From assembly GCA_020912385.1 (NCBI GenBank), contig CP087214.1:434001-498000 (forward strand): DNA of 64,000 bases, written 5' to 3'. Below the pieces are notes generated by a model. The model was not told the DNA's origin, did not search any database, and saw nothing but the letters and a program-made list of their open reading frames with translations. The position numbers and the translations under genes were made by a program. Source of the DNA: Neofusicoccum parvum (Eukaryota; Ascomycota; Dothideomycetes; Botryosphaeriales; Botryosphaeriaceae). Shown here in pieces: positions 1 through 10,591 of this stretch; position 1 is the first letter of the stretch; every line of letters starts with the position of its first letter.

Positions 1-1262
1 GCCGGAGCCGCATGTCTCAACTGACTTGCAGTCCGACGGAGGAACTGTAGGCGCCGCCGCTGGGCCGCGGCTATGGGCTGGCGACGAGCGGGCAGGCCAT
101 CCCACCGGCGCCGATTGGCAGAGGCGGGGATGTGTCAACCACCAGGCGGGATTAATAATGGCGCTGCTGAGCAAGCAATGCGAAACGCGTTGGATCTGCG
201 GCGGCAGCGGCGAAGCTTGTCGATGACGACGCCAGCGGCCGGCGTGCAGTCTGGGGCGGGAGCTTCGAGAAGGCCAATGGGCGGGTTGGCAGGGCGGCCG
301 GCAGCGGTGCCGAGCGTGCGGCCAGGCATGGGGGCAGGACGACGCGCCGTTTCGGGGCTGGCTGCAAGAGTTTATCGCCTGAGCGGGGCTGCCGCGGCGA
401 TCCCTCAGCGGCCGTCGACCGCTGCTCCCTCTGCGACTTCTTCACCTCCGGCCGCGGTTACTGCTTCCAGCGCCCGCCCCGCGCTGCCGACGCACGCACA
501 GCCCGCCGCATAGCCCTATGCTGTGTCGAGCAGGTCGCGCCGACAAACTTCAGCGCCGTGCCCGCCCGCCAACAGCGCAGCCAACGCAACCAGCGGAGCG
601 GAGCCCCAAAGCGTGTCGTCTCCGACCCAGCGCCAGACTCCCGACCTCACCAGCGCAGGGTCCAGCCGTCCTCTCGTGCGTACGCGCCCAGCAGTGCGTC
701 GATGCCACCGACGCCGCGCGCGCCCGCCGGCGCTGGGCCACGACCACGCCCGCGAGGCGTGAGACGACCGGCGCGGAGAGGGCGGGAATTCCGAGCGTGG
801 TGGCCAGCCGTGGCCGCGCAGCAGCGCTCGCGGCGTTGCGGCGCTGGGCTGGGCGCCGAGCAGCGTAGGGCTACGGCGCGGCTAAGGCCAGACTGGGCCG
901 CGGCGGACGACGAGGCCTGGTGAGGCCTTTCTTACGGCAGCTTCGGCTCGAGCGCTCACCTCTCGGCCCTGGGCCTCCCTAACGCACGCCTTACGGCCGC
1001 CGCCACTGCCCCAGCTCCAGCCCGAGCCCGCGAGCATTGCCGCATGATGCAATCGTCGACCACCGTCCGCCTAGCGAGCATGGCCCCGGTCCAAACGAGC
1101 ACTCGTGGGCGGTGATATATACCACCGCCGTCCTCCCCGAATCGTCTGCTTGCTCCTCCAAGCGCCTCTTCCATTCTCGCCCTCCCTTCTCCGGTTGTTT
1201 GCAGCATCACTCTCCGCGTTCCTCAACACCACCGCTCCTTCACCACTGCCCCCGCTGCCACC
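1..1262. other. GC-rich gene-free margin and promoter of the first gene
   Basis: Very GC-rich stretch with overlapping open frames on both strands that give Arg/Ala/Pro-rich low-complexity translations. None has a recognisable motif, so I treat it as intergenic. Its last 150 bases are the pyrimidine-rich 5' leader and promoter of the reductase that starts at 1263. Confidence 0.5.
1114..1122 (+). promoter_or_regulatory. TATA-like element of the MDR reductase gene
   Basis: The sequence gatatatac lies about 145 bases upstream of the ATG at 1263. It is followed by a C/T-rich stretch, as is usual for well-expressed fungal genes. The assignment rests on position and sequence only. Confidence 0.4.
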
Positions 1263-2510
1263 ATGGTCCAGAACAAGAGCTTCATCTTCAAGAACCCGCC
1301 CACCGGCGTGCCCAAGCCCGGCGTTGACATCGCCGTTGAGGACCGCGGTTTCGACCTTGACGCCGCTCCCCCTGCCGGCGGTATCACTCTCAAGAACTAC
1401 TATGCCTCCCTGGACCCCTACCAGCGCGGCCGCATGCGGGACCCCAAGATCAAGTCCTACTCCCCGTCCTTCCAGCTCGATCAGCCCATCGACAACAGCG
1501 TCGTCAGCAAAGTCCTGAAGAGCGACAACCCCAAGTTCCAGCCGGGAGACCTCGTCGTTGGCATGGTCGGCATCCAGGAGTACGCCGCCGTCTCCGCCCA
1601 GCAGGCCGAGCGCGTTCGCCACATCCAGAACCCCCTCGGCCTGCACCCCTCGTACTTCATCGGCGCGCTTGGCATGCCTGGCCTGACTGCGTGGAGCTCG
1701 TTCTACGAGATCGGCAAGCCCAAGAAGGGTGAGACCATCTTCATCTCGGCCGCTAGCGGTGCCGTCGGCCAGATTGTCGGCCAGCTGGCCAAGCACGAGG
1801 GCCTCAAGGTCATCGGCAGCGTCGGTGACGACAAGAAGCTCGACTTCATCACCAAGGAGCTCAACTTCGACGCCGGCTTCAACTACAAGAAGGAGAAGCC
1901 TTCCGATGCCCTGGCCCGTCTCGCCCCTGATGGAATCGACATTTACTACGAGAACGTCGGCGGTGAGACCCTTGAGGCTGCCATCGATGCCATGAACAAC
2001 CGCGGCAGGATCAGTAAGTCTCGCTCATTTCTTGTTCTTACGCGCACCAGCATTTCCGACGATGAAAATCTTCTACCAACATATCGCAAAATTCTGAATC
2101 TTTTTTGTCGACATACTTCCACCAACTCTGAGAAATCATGACATCTTTCAAAAGATTATCCCACATCGTTTCGCGGAGCAGTAGACTAACCTACTCTTCC
2201 AGTTGCCTGCGGCATGATCTCCCAGTACAACCTCGTCCCTGATGAGCGTTACGGCATCAAGAACCTGTTCATGGTGACGACCAAGCGCATCACGATGCGC
2301 GGCTTCATCGTTTCCGACGAGGACATGGGCCCCAAGTACGCCGCCGAGCACCAGCAGAAGCTGCAGCAGTGGATCCACGATGGCTCGTTCAAGGCCAAGA
2401 TGCATGTCGACGTCGGCATCGACACCGCCGTCGACGCCTTCCTGGGAATGCTGAGCGGCAAGAACTTCGGCAAGGCAGTCTTGCAGATTGCGGATGTGGA
2501 TAAGGAGTAA
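1263..2510 (+). CDS. NADPH-dependent MDR reductase (alkenal/prostaglandin reductase type)
   Basis: Zinc-independent medium-chain dehydrogenase/reductase that would reduce the double bond of alpha,beta-unsaturated carbonyls with NADPH, probably in the cytosol. Two exons, 1263-2013 and 2203-2510; the intron has a gtaagt donor, a ctaac branch site and a ccag acceptor. The spliced product is 352 aa, the usual family length. The N-terminal half carries LKNYYASLDPYQRGRM, typical of leukotriene B4 12-hydroxydehydrogenase-like proteins. The cofactor loop follows as AASGAVGQIVGQLAK, and YYENVGGETLEAAIDAMN leads into GRIIACGMISQYN across the splice junction. The ATG has a strong context (gccaccATGg). 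No zinc ligands are seen. Family assignment is firm; the physiological substrate is unknown. Confidence 0.92.
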
Positions 2511-2925
2511 ACTTTTCGAGAAGATACCCAGCTATTTGGATTGAGGAGGACAGCGGTTTTGACGGCCGAGCTTACGACGGTTGCACGTCTTTTGCTGAGG
2601 AACTGATGACGAAGGCTTTATGATACGCAGTAACGGGAACGAAAGAAGTCTTGGGGTTGAAGAGGCCTGATGCGGATAGTATGAAATGAGAAATATATTC
2701 CGAACACATCCAATTATTCTCTGGACATTTTCAAATACTACACATGATTGAATTACTTACCCGCAATTTGGAATCCACTGTGCACGAAGTTGCTTTGCCG
2801 AACGGCTTCACTCTTGATAATAGACGATCCCCTCGGCCATTCACTTTGGATTTAATCTTCATTTGAAGCAAATCTCGGCCATTACCCAATAACAGAGACC
2901 CTTTCCCTATTTGTAATAGCTTCCA

Positions 2926-3234
2926 CTACTTATCCACTAGCAGAAGCTGCTGCTCGAGCGGACCTGGTCTGTGTTCTGGAAGCTCGCTGGCGTCACTATC
3001 GCCGATGCTACCGCCATTGCATCCCCTACTGGGCATCGGGGCCTCAGCTTCCCGCCGCAGAATATCCTCCATCATTGGAGCAGCTGCGGTCCTAGATCGT
3101 CTTCGTCTTCTTCGCCTGTGGGCTTGGTGTCTCTTATGTGAGCAGATTACGACGCGTACGAAACACATGATTTCCGCAGCGTGCAAGATGTAGACATGCA
3201 GTCTTTGGTATTTGATATGTTGGCTACGGAACAA
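2926..3234 (-). pseudogene. Possible remnant of a membrane-protein C-terminus
   Basis: A 102-codon minus-strand frame in an otherwise stop-rich region. Its translation has a hydrophobic stretch (ILHAAEIMCFVRVVICS), then a run of arginines, then an acidic/polar tail ending GPLEQQLLLVDK. A membrane helix followed by a basic cytosolic tail resembles the end of a transporter or receptor, but nothing upstream on this strand continues it. It may equally be a chance frame. No family is recognised. Confidence 0.2.
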
Positions 3235-4045
3235 CTTATTCTCATGAAGGAGATGGCCTGTTATATACTTTACTCTATTTCTACAGTGGTTGTCTCGTGG
3301 ACTTCACGGAGAGTCACCTTACGCAAAGGAAAACTGGTTCTGGAAAATAATTCCAGGTGATTGCCGCTCATGCTTAATTCTCATTGACGATACCCATGCA
3401 GCTGCCACACCATGCAGCTCGTTTCAGAAGAGCAAAAGCAGATTGCATATTATGTTTCCCAATTAGGGTCCCATACCGCGTGGCTGTTGCGTAATATCGG
3501 GACTGTTCACGGGGATGTGATATCCTGTGACAGATGGCCCCACTACTATGGCTCTGTATGTTGGTAGTAATGTGTTTAAGCCAGCAAACGTGTTCTTAAG
3601 GCATTACTAATACCACAACACAAGAATGTTCCTTCAGCATTAATAACCATGGCTAATGAAGTCCATACCACCCCCTATACAACTTGACTTTGCCCTTTGG
3701 GGGAAGTCGTTGATCATTTTTCCCTCTTCACCTCAGACTATACCGCTATCGCCGCAGCATTACCTCGAAGTATTTATTGTCATGAGAAGGTACAAATGAT
3801 GCAAAAAACTACTTTTCACAGTTGATTGAGGCCGGAAACACTGGACGAATATCATGGCACGTTACAGAGGCCGGTTCTACCTTCTGCCTACGCGGGGAAC
3901 GGCAAGCAGAGGTACACTATGAACATTCTTTCAAACAACAAGAAGTCCCAGTATAGCAAATAAATTCAAATCAATCTCTCTCAGCCTTATTGTTTTACAT
4001 CAGTAAAATTAAACAGAGGAGCAGCACAGAGCCCCGTTTTCACAG

Positions 4046-4225
4046 ATGAGACCCCAGCCTCGCAGAAAATTAGCACATGGCTCCAGACCAGAACCTAACT
4101 ACACACCGCCTCCAGCACGAGGAAGAGGTCCTAATTGAAGCAGCTCAAGCACGGAGTCCCCGGAAGAGTACGAGCGGGGACGCACTACGAAGAGGCATGG
4201 AGAGCATTACCCGCGTAGGAAATAA
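4046..4225 (+). pseudogene. Short coding relic with one in-frame TGA
   Basis: From the ATG at 4046 the frame reads as a typical disordered fungal protein segment (for example PEPNYTPPPARGRGPN), meets TGA at 4136-4138, and continues in the same frame through STESPEEYERGRTTKRHGEH to TAA at 4223-4225. The TGA sits where CGA (Arg) would fit, which is what a C-to-T change such as repeat-induced point mutation would produce. No family is recognised. It could be the tail of a decayed gene or transposon, or coincidence. Confidence 0.25.
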
Positions 4226-4838
4226 ACCCCCGAAAACCAGAGGTCGGAGTACTCTACTCCCTCGTCAGCCTTCCGGATCCTGATTCGAACCCGATTTTAG
4301 CTCTCTCGAATTTGGTTGAATAAAAGTCATGTTGAATTGGAGCTCCAACAACCGTGCGTGTTGAACATCACCGTTTCCCCAAATTGATGAAGGTCGTCAG
4401 CAGCAGCTCTTGGTAGGCTTAATGATGGCCATGGAAGAGGGCACTTCCCCCGAACCACCACACCCTCCAAGTCATCTTCCATCTTGGAGTCTCCCAGTGA
4501 CGGTGATTCCACGCTGGCTAATTCCTGCATGGAGAAATCATTGTTTGGCAGAAGACAGTAGGGTAAGAGAGCTGGCATTCATGGAGCAGTGATCCAGCCC
4601 ATCGCCTGAGCCACGCGGAATTCATCATCAGCTATCAGAATCAGCACAGGCATGAGAGGAGACCGCTGCAGAAGTCTCACAACACCCAAACCCGAGGATA
4701 AAAGAGCAGGACTACCGGATACGCTCCATGACACCAGAGGAAGAAGAAACCACCAACAAAACCCATCCCCGGCCGCCGCCCCCAACCTTATCATCCTCCG
4801 CACAATTTAATCACCCATCCCAAACGCCCCCAGCGTCC

Positions 4839-7800
4839 TCACTCCCCCACCAACCGATTCAACCTCCTAATCTCGCTCCACCGACTCCACCTCCCCATCT
4901 CCAGGACATTCATCCTCCGTACCCTCCCGGACGGATTCCCGATGACGACGGGCTTCCAGTCCTCCGCCGTCCCCGCCTTCTCCGCATCCGCGCTGCCCAG
5001 CACCGCGCGCCTCCAGCCCTCGGTCCCCGCGTCCCCGCGCAACCCCGCCATCACGTCATCCGGGATGACCTGCACGCGGCTGTGGCGCCACAGCACGGCC
5101 GTCAGCGCCAGCGTCAGCAGCAGCAGCACGCCGGCCACGACGCCCGTGCTGGTCTGCGCGCCGAGGTGGCGCGTCAGCACGCCGCCGACCCAGGTGGCCG
5201 CCGCCGCGAGCAGGAACGCCAGCGCCTGCGCGGCGAAGAAGCCCGCCGACACGCGCGGGAACGACGAGTAGTTCGTGCGCCGCCGCCGGTCCGCCTCGGC
5301 CATCGACTGCAGGCGGTGCCGCGTGTTGGCCCCGGGCTGGAGGTCGCACGTGTCGAAGGCCTCCATGATGAGGCCGTGGGTTTCGGCGAGCGCGAGCACC
5401 GAGAGGAAGCCGATGCACGCCGCGAAGGTGATGGGCAGCATGGGGTGGAGGTAGGGGGGCCCGCGCGAGGAGAGCGTGTAGGCGAGGCCGGCGAGGGGGA
5501 GGAGCGTGGTGAAGATGATGCGGCGCGTCATGTGGGAGGTCCAGGTGATTTGGCGCTGGAACGTCATGCTGTCGGTACGGGGCCCGTGTGTACGCTCGCG
5601 GCTGAAGAGGCCGGCTTTGGTCAGAGGGATGGCGAGGAGGGCGCCGATGGCGAGGGAGGTGACGCCGGCACCGACGTATTGCGGGTGCCAGCGGTAGTCC
5701 CGGGAGAGGAGAGAGCCAAGGAGCTATGGAGGGGGTTGGTTCAGTGGTTTGGTGTTTTACTTGGAGATGTTTGACTTACTACGATGACGAGGACGAATTG
5801 AGCGTAGATCCAGGCAATGTACATGGCCAGGACATTGAAGCCCAACTGGAAGTACATCCGCAGGCTCAGGTAGATGCCCGCTGAAATCTCTTGGCCCCAC
5901 CAGTCCGGCCCATCTGGAGATATGTGCAGCTTGATCTCGCCGCGGACGATACGTTGGTAGACGTACTCAGATTTCGGGTCGACCAAGTCGATGGCGGAGC
6001 GGCGGAACCGCGCGCGTCGCGTCTCTGGCGCGATAACGTTCAGAACAAGAACTGAGGCGATCATGATGACCACAATGTAGAAGCCCCAAGAGGGATCTAC
6101 GCTATTGATCAGGACGGCGCCAATCATGAAGCCCACTGCGATGCTACCCAGGAAGGACCAGGCCCAAATGCCTAGCCAGAGCCCCATGCCACCGCCATGG
6201 CGGCGGACGTCATTGACAAACACAAGCTCCTCATGGGGGTTGTTGGCCTGTAGAGATGCGCCGAAGAGATCAAGGAGTGTTGTCACAAAGTTGATGTTGG
6301 CAAGGCCGAGGGCGAGACCGGAGAAGGCTCGGGGGAGAAGGAGTCCGAGTCGGTAAAGGTATGTGCCTGGATCACGCTGTGTACCAACCACCAGCGCCTG
6401 GGGGAATTGGAGAGGCAGAAGAATGGCAAGAGCACCGAGAGTGTAAGGCTTACGGCCGTGAAGGAGAGGCAGGGGCCAGCAGAAGAATGTAGAGATGGCG
6501 AGCCCCAGGTACAGACTGCACTGTCAGCATATGGCCACACTACGAACGGGTACCACTCACAACACGTTTCCCAATATAGCAGTGTGCCCCTGATCCGCGA
6601 TGGCGTACTGGATCCGGGGCACTTCACCGGCCTATTCCAAATCAGCGATGGCCGTACAAAGTCTCACCAATACTCACATAAACCCCAATCAAAAATCCAA
6701 CCAATGCAGTGTTGATACACGCGATCGTAGCTGTGATTCGTTTCTTTGTCGTCCCCCAATTTCTTGCGATCGGCTGGCGGCGATGGCGTTTGAACAGCTC
6801 CATGCCCTCTGGTCCGCGATAGCTGATGTGAGTCCGAGCTGGAGCACCCATGTTGAAGCCCTTGGATGGCGCAGCATCGATGTCGTCCCAGGGATTTTGA
6901 GGCTTGCGACGCCTGGGTCCGGCATTACGCTCACGCCTCTCGCTTTTGTGCTCCTTGCGTCGATCACGAATCGGATTGTTGTGATCTGAATGTCGAGACC
7001 GCCGAGACTGACGTGCAGGATGGTTGACGTTACGATGCCTTAAAGAGCTGCCACGAGGTGGGGTTGGAGGCACTCCATGTTCCTTTATGTGACTGTGGAC
7101 CTCACCCTTAGTCGGGGGCCTGTGTATTGGTTGTGAATGGCGATCAACGTAGTATGGGTCGTCATGGTACACCGGACGCTTTGTGTTGTCGTGCCACGCC
7201 CTCCAGTGCATGCTCTCTTGTCTCTCAATATCGGTGGGTGTGCTGGTCGAGGACAAGCTGGAAGATTGAGATGGGCTTGGAACACGGACTGGCGTCTTCG
7301 GTTTGACATACGCCCAATCCGTAACTATCGAGTCGACTGACTTCCGTCCATACAACTGTTTCGGAGTTAGTAAGATTGAGCTTGAGGTCGACGACCCGTC
7401 CCTCCGGAATGACACAGTTTTGTTCCTGTGAGTTTTCATGGGACTGACAGGATCAGCGTTCTCTTCTAACGGCTCTGCAGTCGGGACTGCCGTGTGAGAA
7501 GAGTGGCTGGTCCTCGGGCTCAACGACGTGCCGGAGTCTTCGGACGAGGTTTCCAGCGAGTCGGACACCAACAAAGGATCCATTCGGGATGACAACGAAG
7601 GCGTTTTCTCGAGAGACCTTGAAGCACCTTCCAGCACTTCAGATACACTATCTGAGTTGTGATGATCTGCTGCATCTTTTGCAACATCGATAGCCTTCTG
7701 CATCAGGTCTTCCATGCCGGTTATTGCTCTTCCAAGGCGCTTTTCAGCTGGTGTCGGGCGAGTAGGGTGATCTGAATCCACACTTGAGCCTTGCACATGC

Positions 7801-8492
7801 TTTGGCGACAGTGCCACGGGAGATATCTGCTTCATTGTCGGTGGTGACTTTATTGTTGGTATGAAGATTGTGGAGTCTCCCATCTGAGAGCCCGCCTTCC
7901 TTTCGATACTCTCGGGCTGCCAATCGTTCTCAGCCCCGTACGTAGCATCTTCCAGCTGTTCCGGCGACGATACTAAAGCCTCATATAATCTTGTTGGTAC
8001 AGGACTTTGGACAGGAGGCCCAGCACTCGCTCCACTCGCCTCTCGGGTGCTATAGATGGATGGCGTATAGGCAGAGCTTGTTGTCTTCGGTGCGTGAAGA
8101 CCGATGGGCGGCTTTGCTGGAGGCGTTTCAGGCTTTGGTGGCGAAGACGGGCTATTGCTGCTCAGAGTCGACCAAGAAGTATCGTCATCGGAAATGAAGG
8201 CTCCCGGAACATGCCATGGCCTTCGACCGTCCCCTTTTCCAGATGAAAGCTTACCATCAAGCCATGGGAGCTTCCTCCTTGGTGCATTCAATGCCGATGG
8301 CCTGCGTGACGAAGGGAGTGATGGGTGGATTTCCGACGTACTTCCTTCGGTCTCCGCTTTTGCTAGATTACTGATGGACTTTGGCTTGTTGCGGAAGGAT
8401 TGACTTCTCAAGTGGGTGCTACGCCGTCGAAAATTGTCGCCGCCAATTCCGTACATAGGGTCTTCCGGTCCGGTGCTATATGTGGTAACCAT
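4839..8492 (-). CDS. MFS transporter with a very long cytosolic N-terminal tail
   Basis: Multi-spanning major facilitator superfamily protein, probably at the plasma or vacuolar membrane; substrate unknown. Exons on the minus strand are 8492-6678, 6631-6561, 6515-5780 and 5723-4839, with introns of 46, 45 and 56 bases, giving 1,168 aa. Roughly the first 550 residues are Ser/Pro/Thr/Arg-rich and without predicted membrane segments. The transporter core starts after GTTKKRITATIACINTALVG, and the exon joins restore GVY-AGEVPRIQYAIADQGH and ILGNVFLYLGLAISTFF. A cytosolic loop near HGRKPYTLGALA and further helices follow to the end. The start at MVTTYSTGPEDPMYG is preferred to an upstream in-frame codon because the intervening residues look like translated leader. 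The long tail is a candidate phospho-regulatory region. Confidence 0.85.
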
Positions 8493-10591
8493 TCCGAGGG
8501 CTCTCTGCGAGGAATAACCAAGGAGGAGCAGGCGGTCGATAACGGGTGAATGACAGATGCAGGAGAAGAAGAAAAAGATGCCGCTGCTCACTTTGGGAGC
8601 ACGTGACTCAACGGGAAGGTCCAGAGAGGAGCACGCCTTTTCTTCTAGCAAAAGGTCGTGCTCTGGTAAGATGGAGAAAGGACTAAGGGAATGTGGGCAT
8701 GGAGATGTGAGTGTTGGAAGGACAAAGCTCCGAGGTGGGACATACGCATAGCACAGCAACGTGTAGGCCAGGAAGGCACATATCTCACCTCCTTCCACAA
8801 AACGATTTCAGAGAAGATTGTGGTCGCGACTTCTGCACGGAGAACATGCTGCTGATTCGCCAACCATGGCGAGTCAGTAATATGCATGGTCATGCAGCTT
8901 TTGGTGAAAGCATCGACACCTGCAGCTGCTTTTCCTTCCCTGGTTGCTCAAAGTCCCAACTCGGCATGTTTAATGCCCGAGTGGGCTGGTCCTGTGCTGG
9001 ATCAGTCAAGATATGTGCGACGCGTGATTGCGGAGCTCTGCGCCTGCTGTGCAAAGTCGAAGTCGTCAGCAGGACAGTCGGAGCAGACCCTCTGGCTGCT
9101 TATAAGGTGTGCCAGCTCGGGAACTGCCCCAGAACATCTTCCACCAAAGCTCAGAGGCGGCGTCGACGGCAGGCGGCGTCGGGGTGAGGTTGTCGCGACA
9201 CCATCCCGGCGATTGGCGGTTGAAACGTGCAACGGAAACGGGAACGAAGCGGCAGGCTGCTCGTTGGCGCCAACGTCGCGTTTGAAGATCGACATGGGAA
9301 GCGGAGGAGCCGGGGAAGCAGTGGTTGAGATCAGCTCTGGCGCCAAGTCACAAAGCCAAAGTCGGGTTTCTCTCGCTTCCGCCCGTCGCTCGCCGCGCTC
9401 GCTCCCACACCTCACTGACCTCACGACCGATCCATCGCCATCCCAGGACCGATCAGCAGCCCGCGTACCGTTGGGCGGGTCGTCAGGATGTCTCAGCCGG
9501 GATTTGCACCAACAGCTGACCCTCTCGGCGGCGCCGGGCGGCCACGCACAGCCATGATCGAGGGCGGACGAGGCAAGGCACCTTCCGGCGCGGATTGGTG
9601 AGGTCCAGCGACACCGTCGGCGCGGATGACACGCATTAGCTGCCGCGCAGCACAGCCCGCGGGCTTCATTGGCCTGGGGCGCTCCGGCGACACGGCGCTG
9701 CTCGCACCCCATCTGCGGCTGCCTTTGGGTGTAATGGCGACGTGACCTCGCAAGGCGGCTGGGCGGGCTGATTGGGCGCGCCCTGTGGCGGGGGGCCCGT
9801 GCAGAGCAGCCGTTGCAGGGGCCGCCAAATCGCCGCCGACCACACATCGTCCACAGCACGCGTGTGACGGGGAGTGGCCGCCCGCGATGGAATTTCTGGA
9901 ATCACGGGCGACTGGCGGCCATGCCGCAACCCATTTCCTTTCTTATTGCCCGTGTACCCCAGCCGTGCCGTCAGCTCTCCTTTTCACGCCGAGGGTTGCT
10001 GCTTCCTCTTCGGTACCTGCGCCAGCAACAACACCTCGCCGTCTCTGCCATGCCTCGCGCCTCCGCCGTGCACATCTGCACCCCATAATCGTAGTTTCTT
10101 CTCCTCTTCCTCGGCGTCCCACGCCCGCCGCCAGCTCCTGGCTTTCATCTTTCAGCTCTCGCTGCCGAGTTCTCCATTGAACGAGCTGGCCTTGTTCTGC
10201 CCTCGCTGTATGCGCCGCTTGTGCCCTTCTCGCCGCTCTCCGTTCGCTCCGGCATCTTCAAAAGAGAACTTGGGAAGTTTTATCCTGGGGGGATTCGGCG
10301 TGTCATCTGCTCTGATTCCCGCGCTGCCGTGAGTGGACTTGGAGAATCCGGGCAAGGCACGCGATGCTGACAGATGTTGTCACCAGCAGTCGAGAAGGCG
10401 TCCTTGGTATATGAGGATTGGACGAGTTTGGCGATAGCACAAAAGGAGGATCGGAATGCCTGGGCTGCGGTGAAGCGTGGAATCCGCCGCGGACCTCTCG
10501 CAAAGCCTCCCCAGCGGGCTCTCAAGCCCTTCTAGAAGGCGATCGCGCCGCGGAAGCCCTGCGCACGTGGGAGTGCAGCGCGTGCCAAGAT
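8493..10591. other. Divergent intergenic region between the MFS gene and the Ser-rich protein gene
   Basis: About 2.1 kb of GC-rich sequence carrying the 5' regions of two divergent genes. Open frames on both strands give low-complexity Arg/Ala/Ser-rich translations without motifs. No convincing extra gene is seen. The segment 10418-10591 is open in frame with the next gene but reads like translated leader. Confidence 0.45.

Larger units (their letters stand above)
2511..4838. other. AT-richer gene-poor spacer
   Basis: No intact gene is recognisable. The composition is clearly more AT-rich than the flanking genes. Two stretches look like decayed coding sequence: a minus-strand tail at 2926-3234 and a plus-strand frame with one internal stop at 4046-4225. 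The rest shows nothing I can name. Confidence 0.5.

Noticed and set aside
1071..1796. 241-codon minus-strand frame
   Set aside because: Antisense shadow of the MDR reductase exon; no motif and explained by the GC-rich third positions of the real gene.
4728..5774. 348-codon plus-strand frame
   Set aside because: Antisense to the last MFS transporter exon; Arg/Glu/Gly-rich translation without any domain.
9002..9859. 285-codon minus-strand frame
   Set aside because: Arg/Ala/Pro-rich, no motif, with competing frames on both strands in the same GC-rich spacer.
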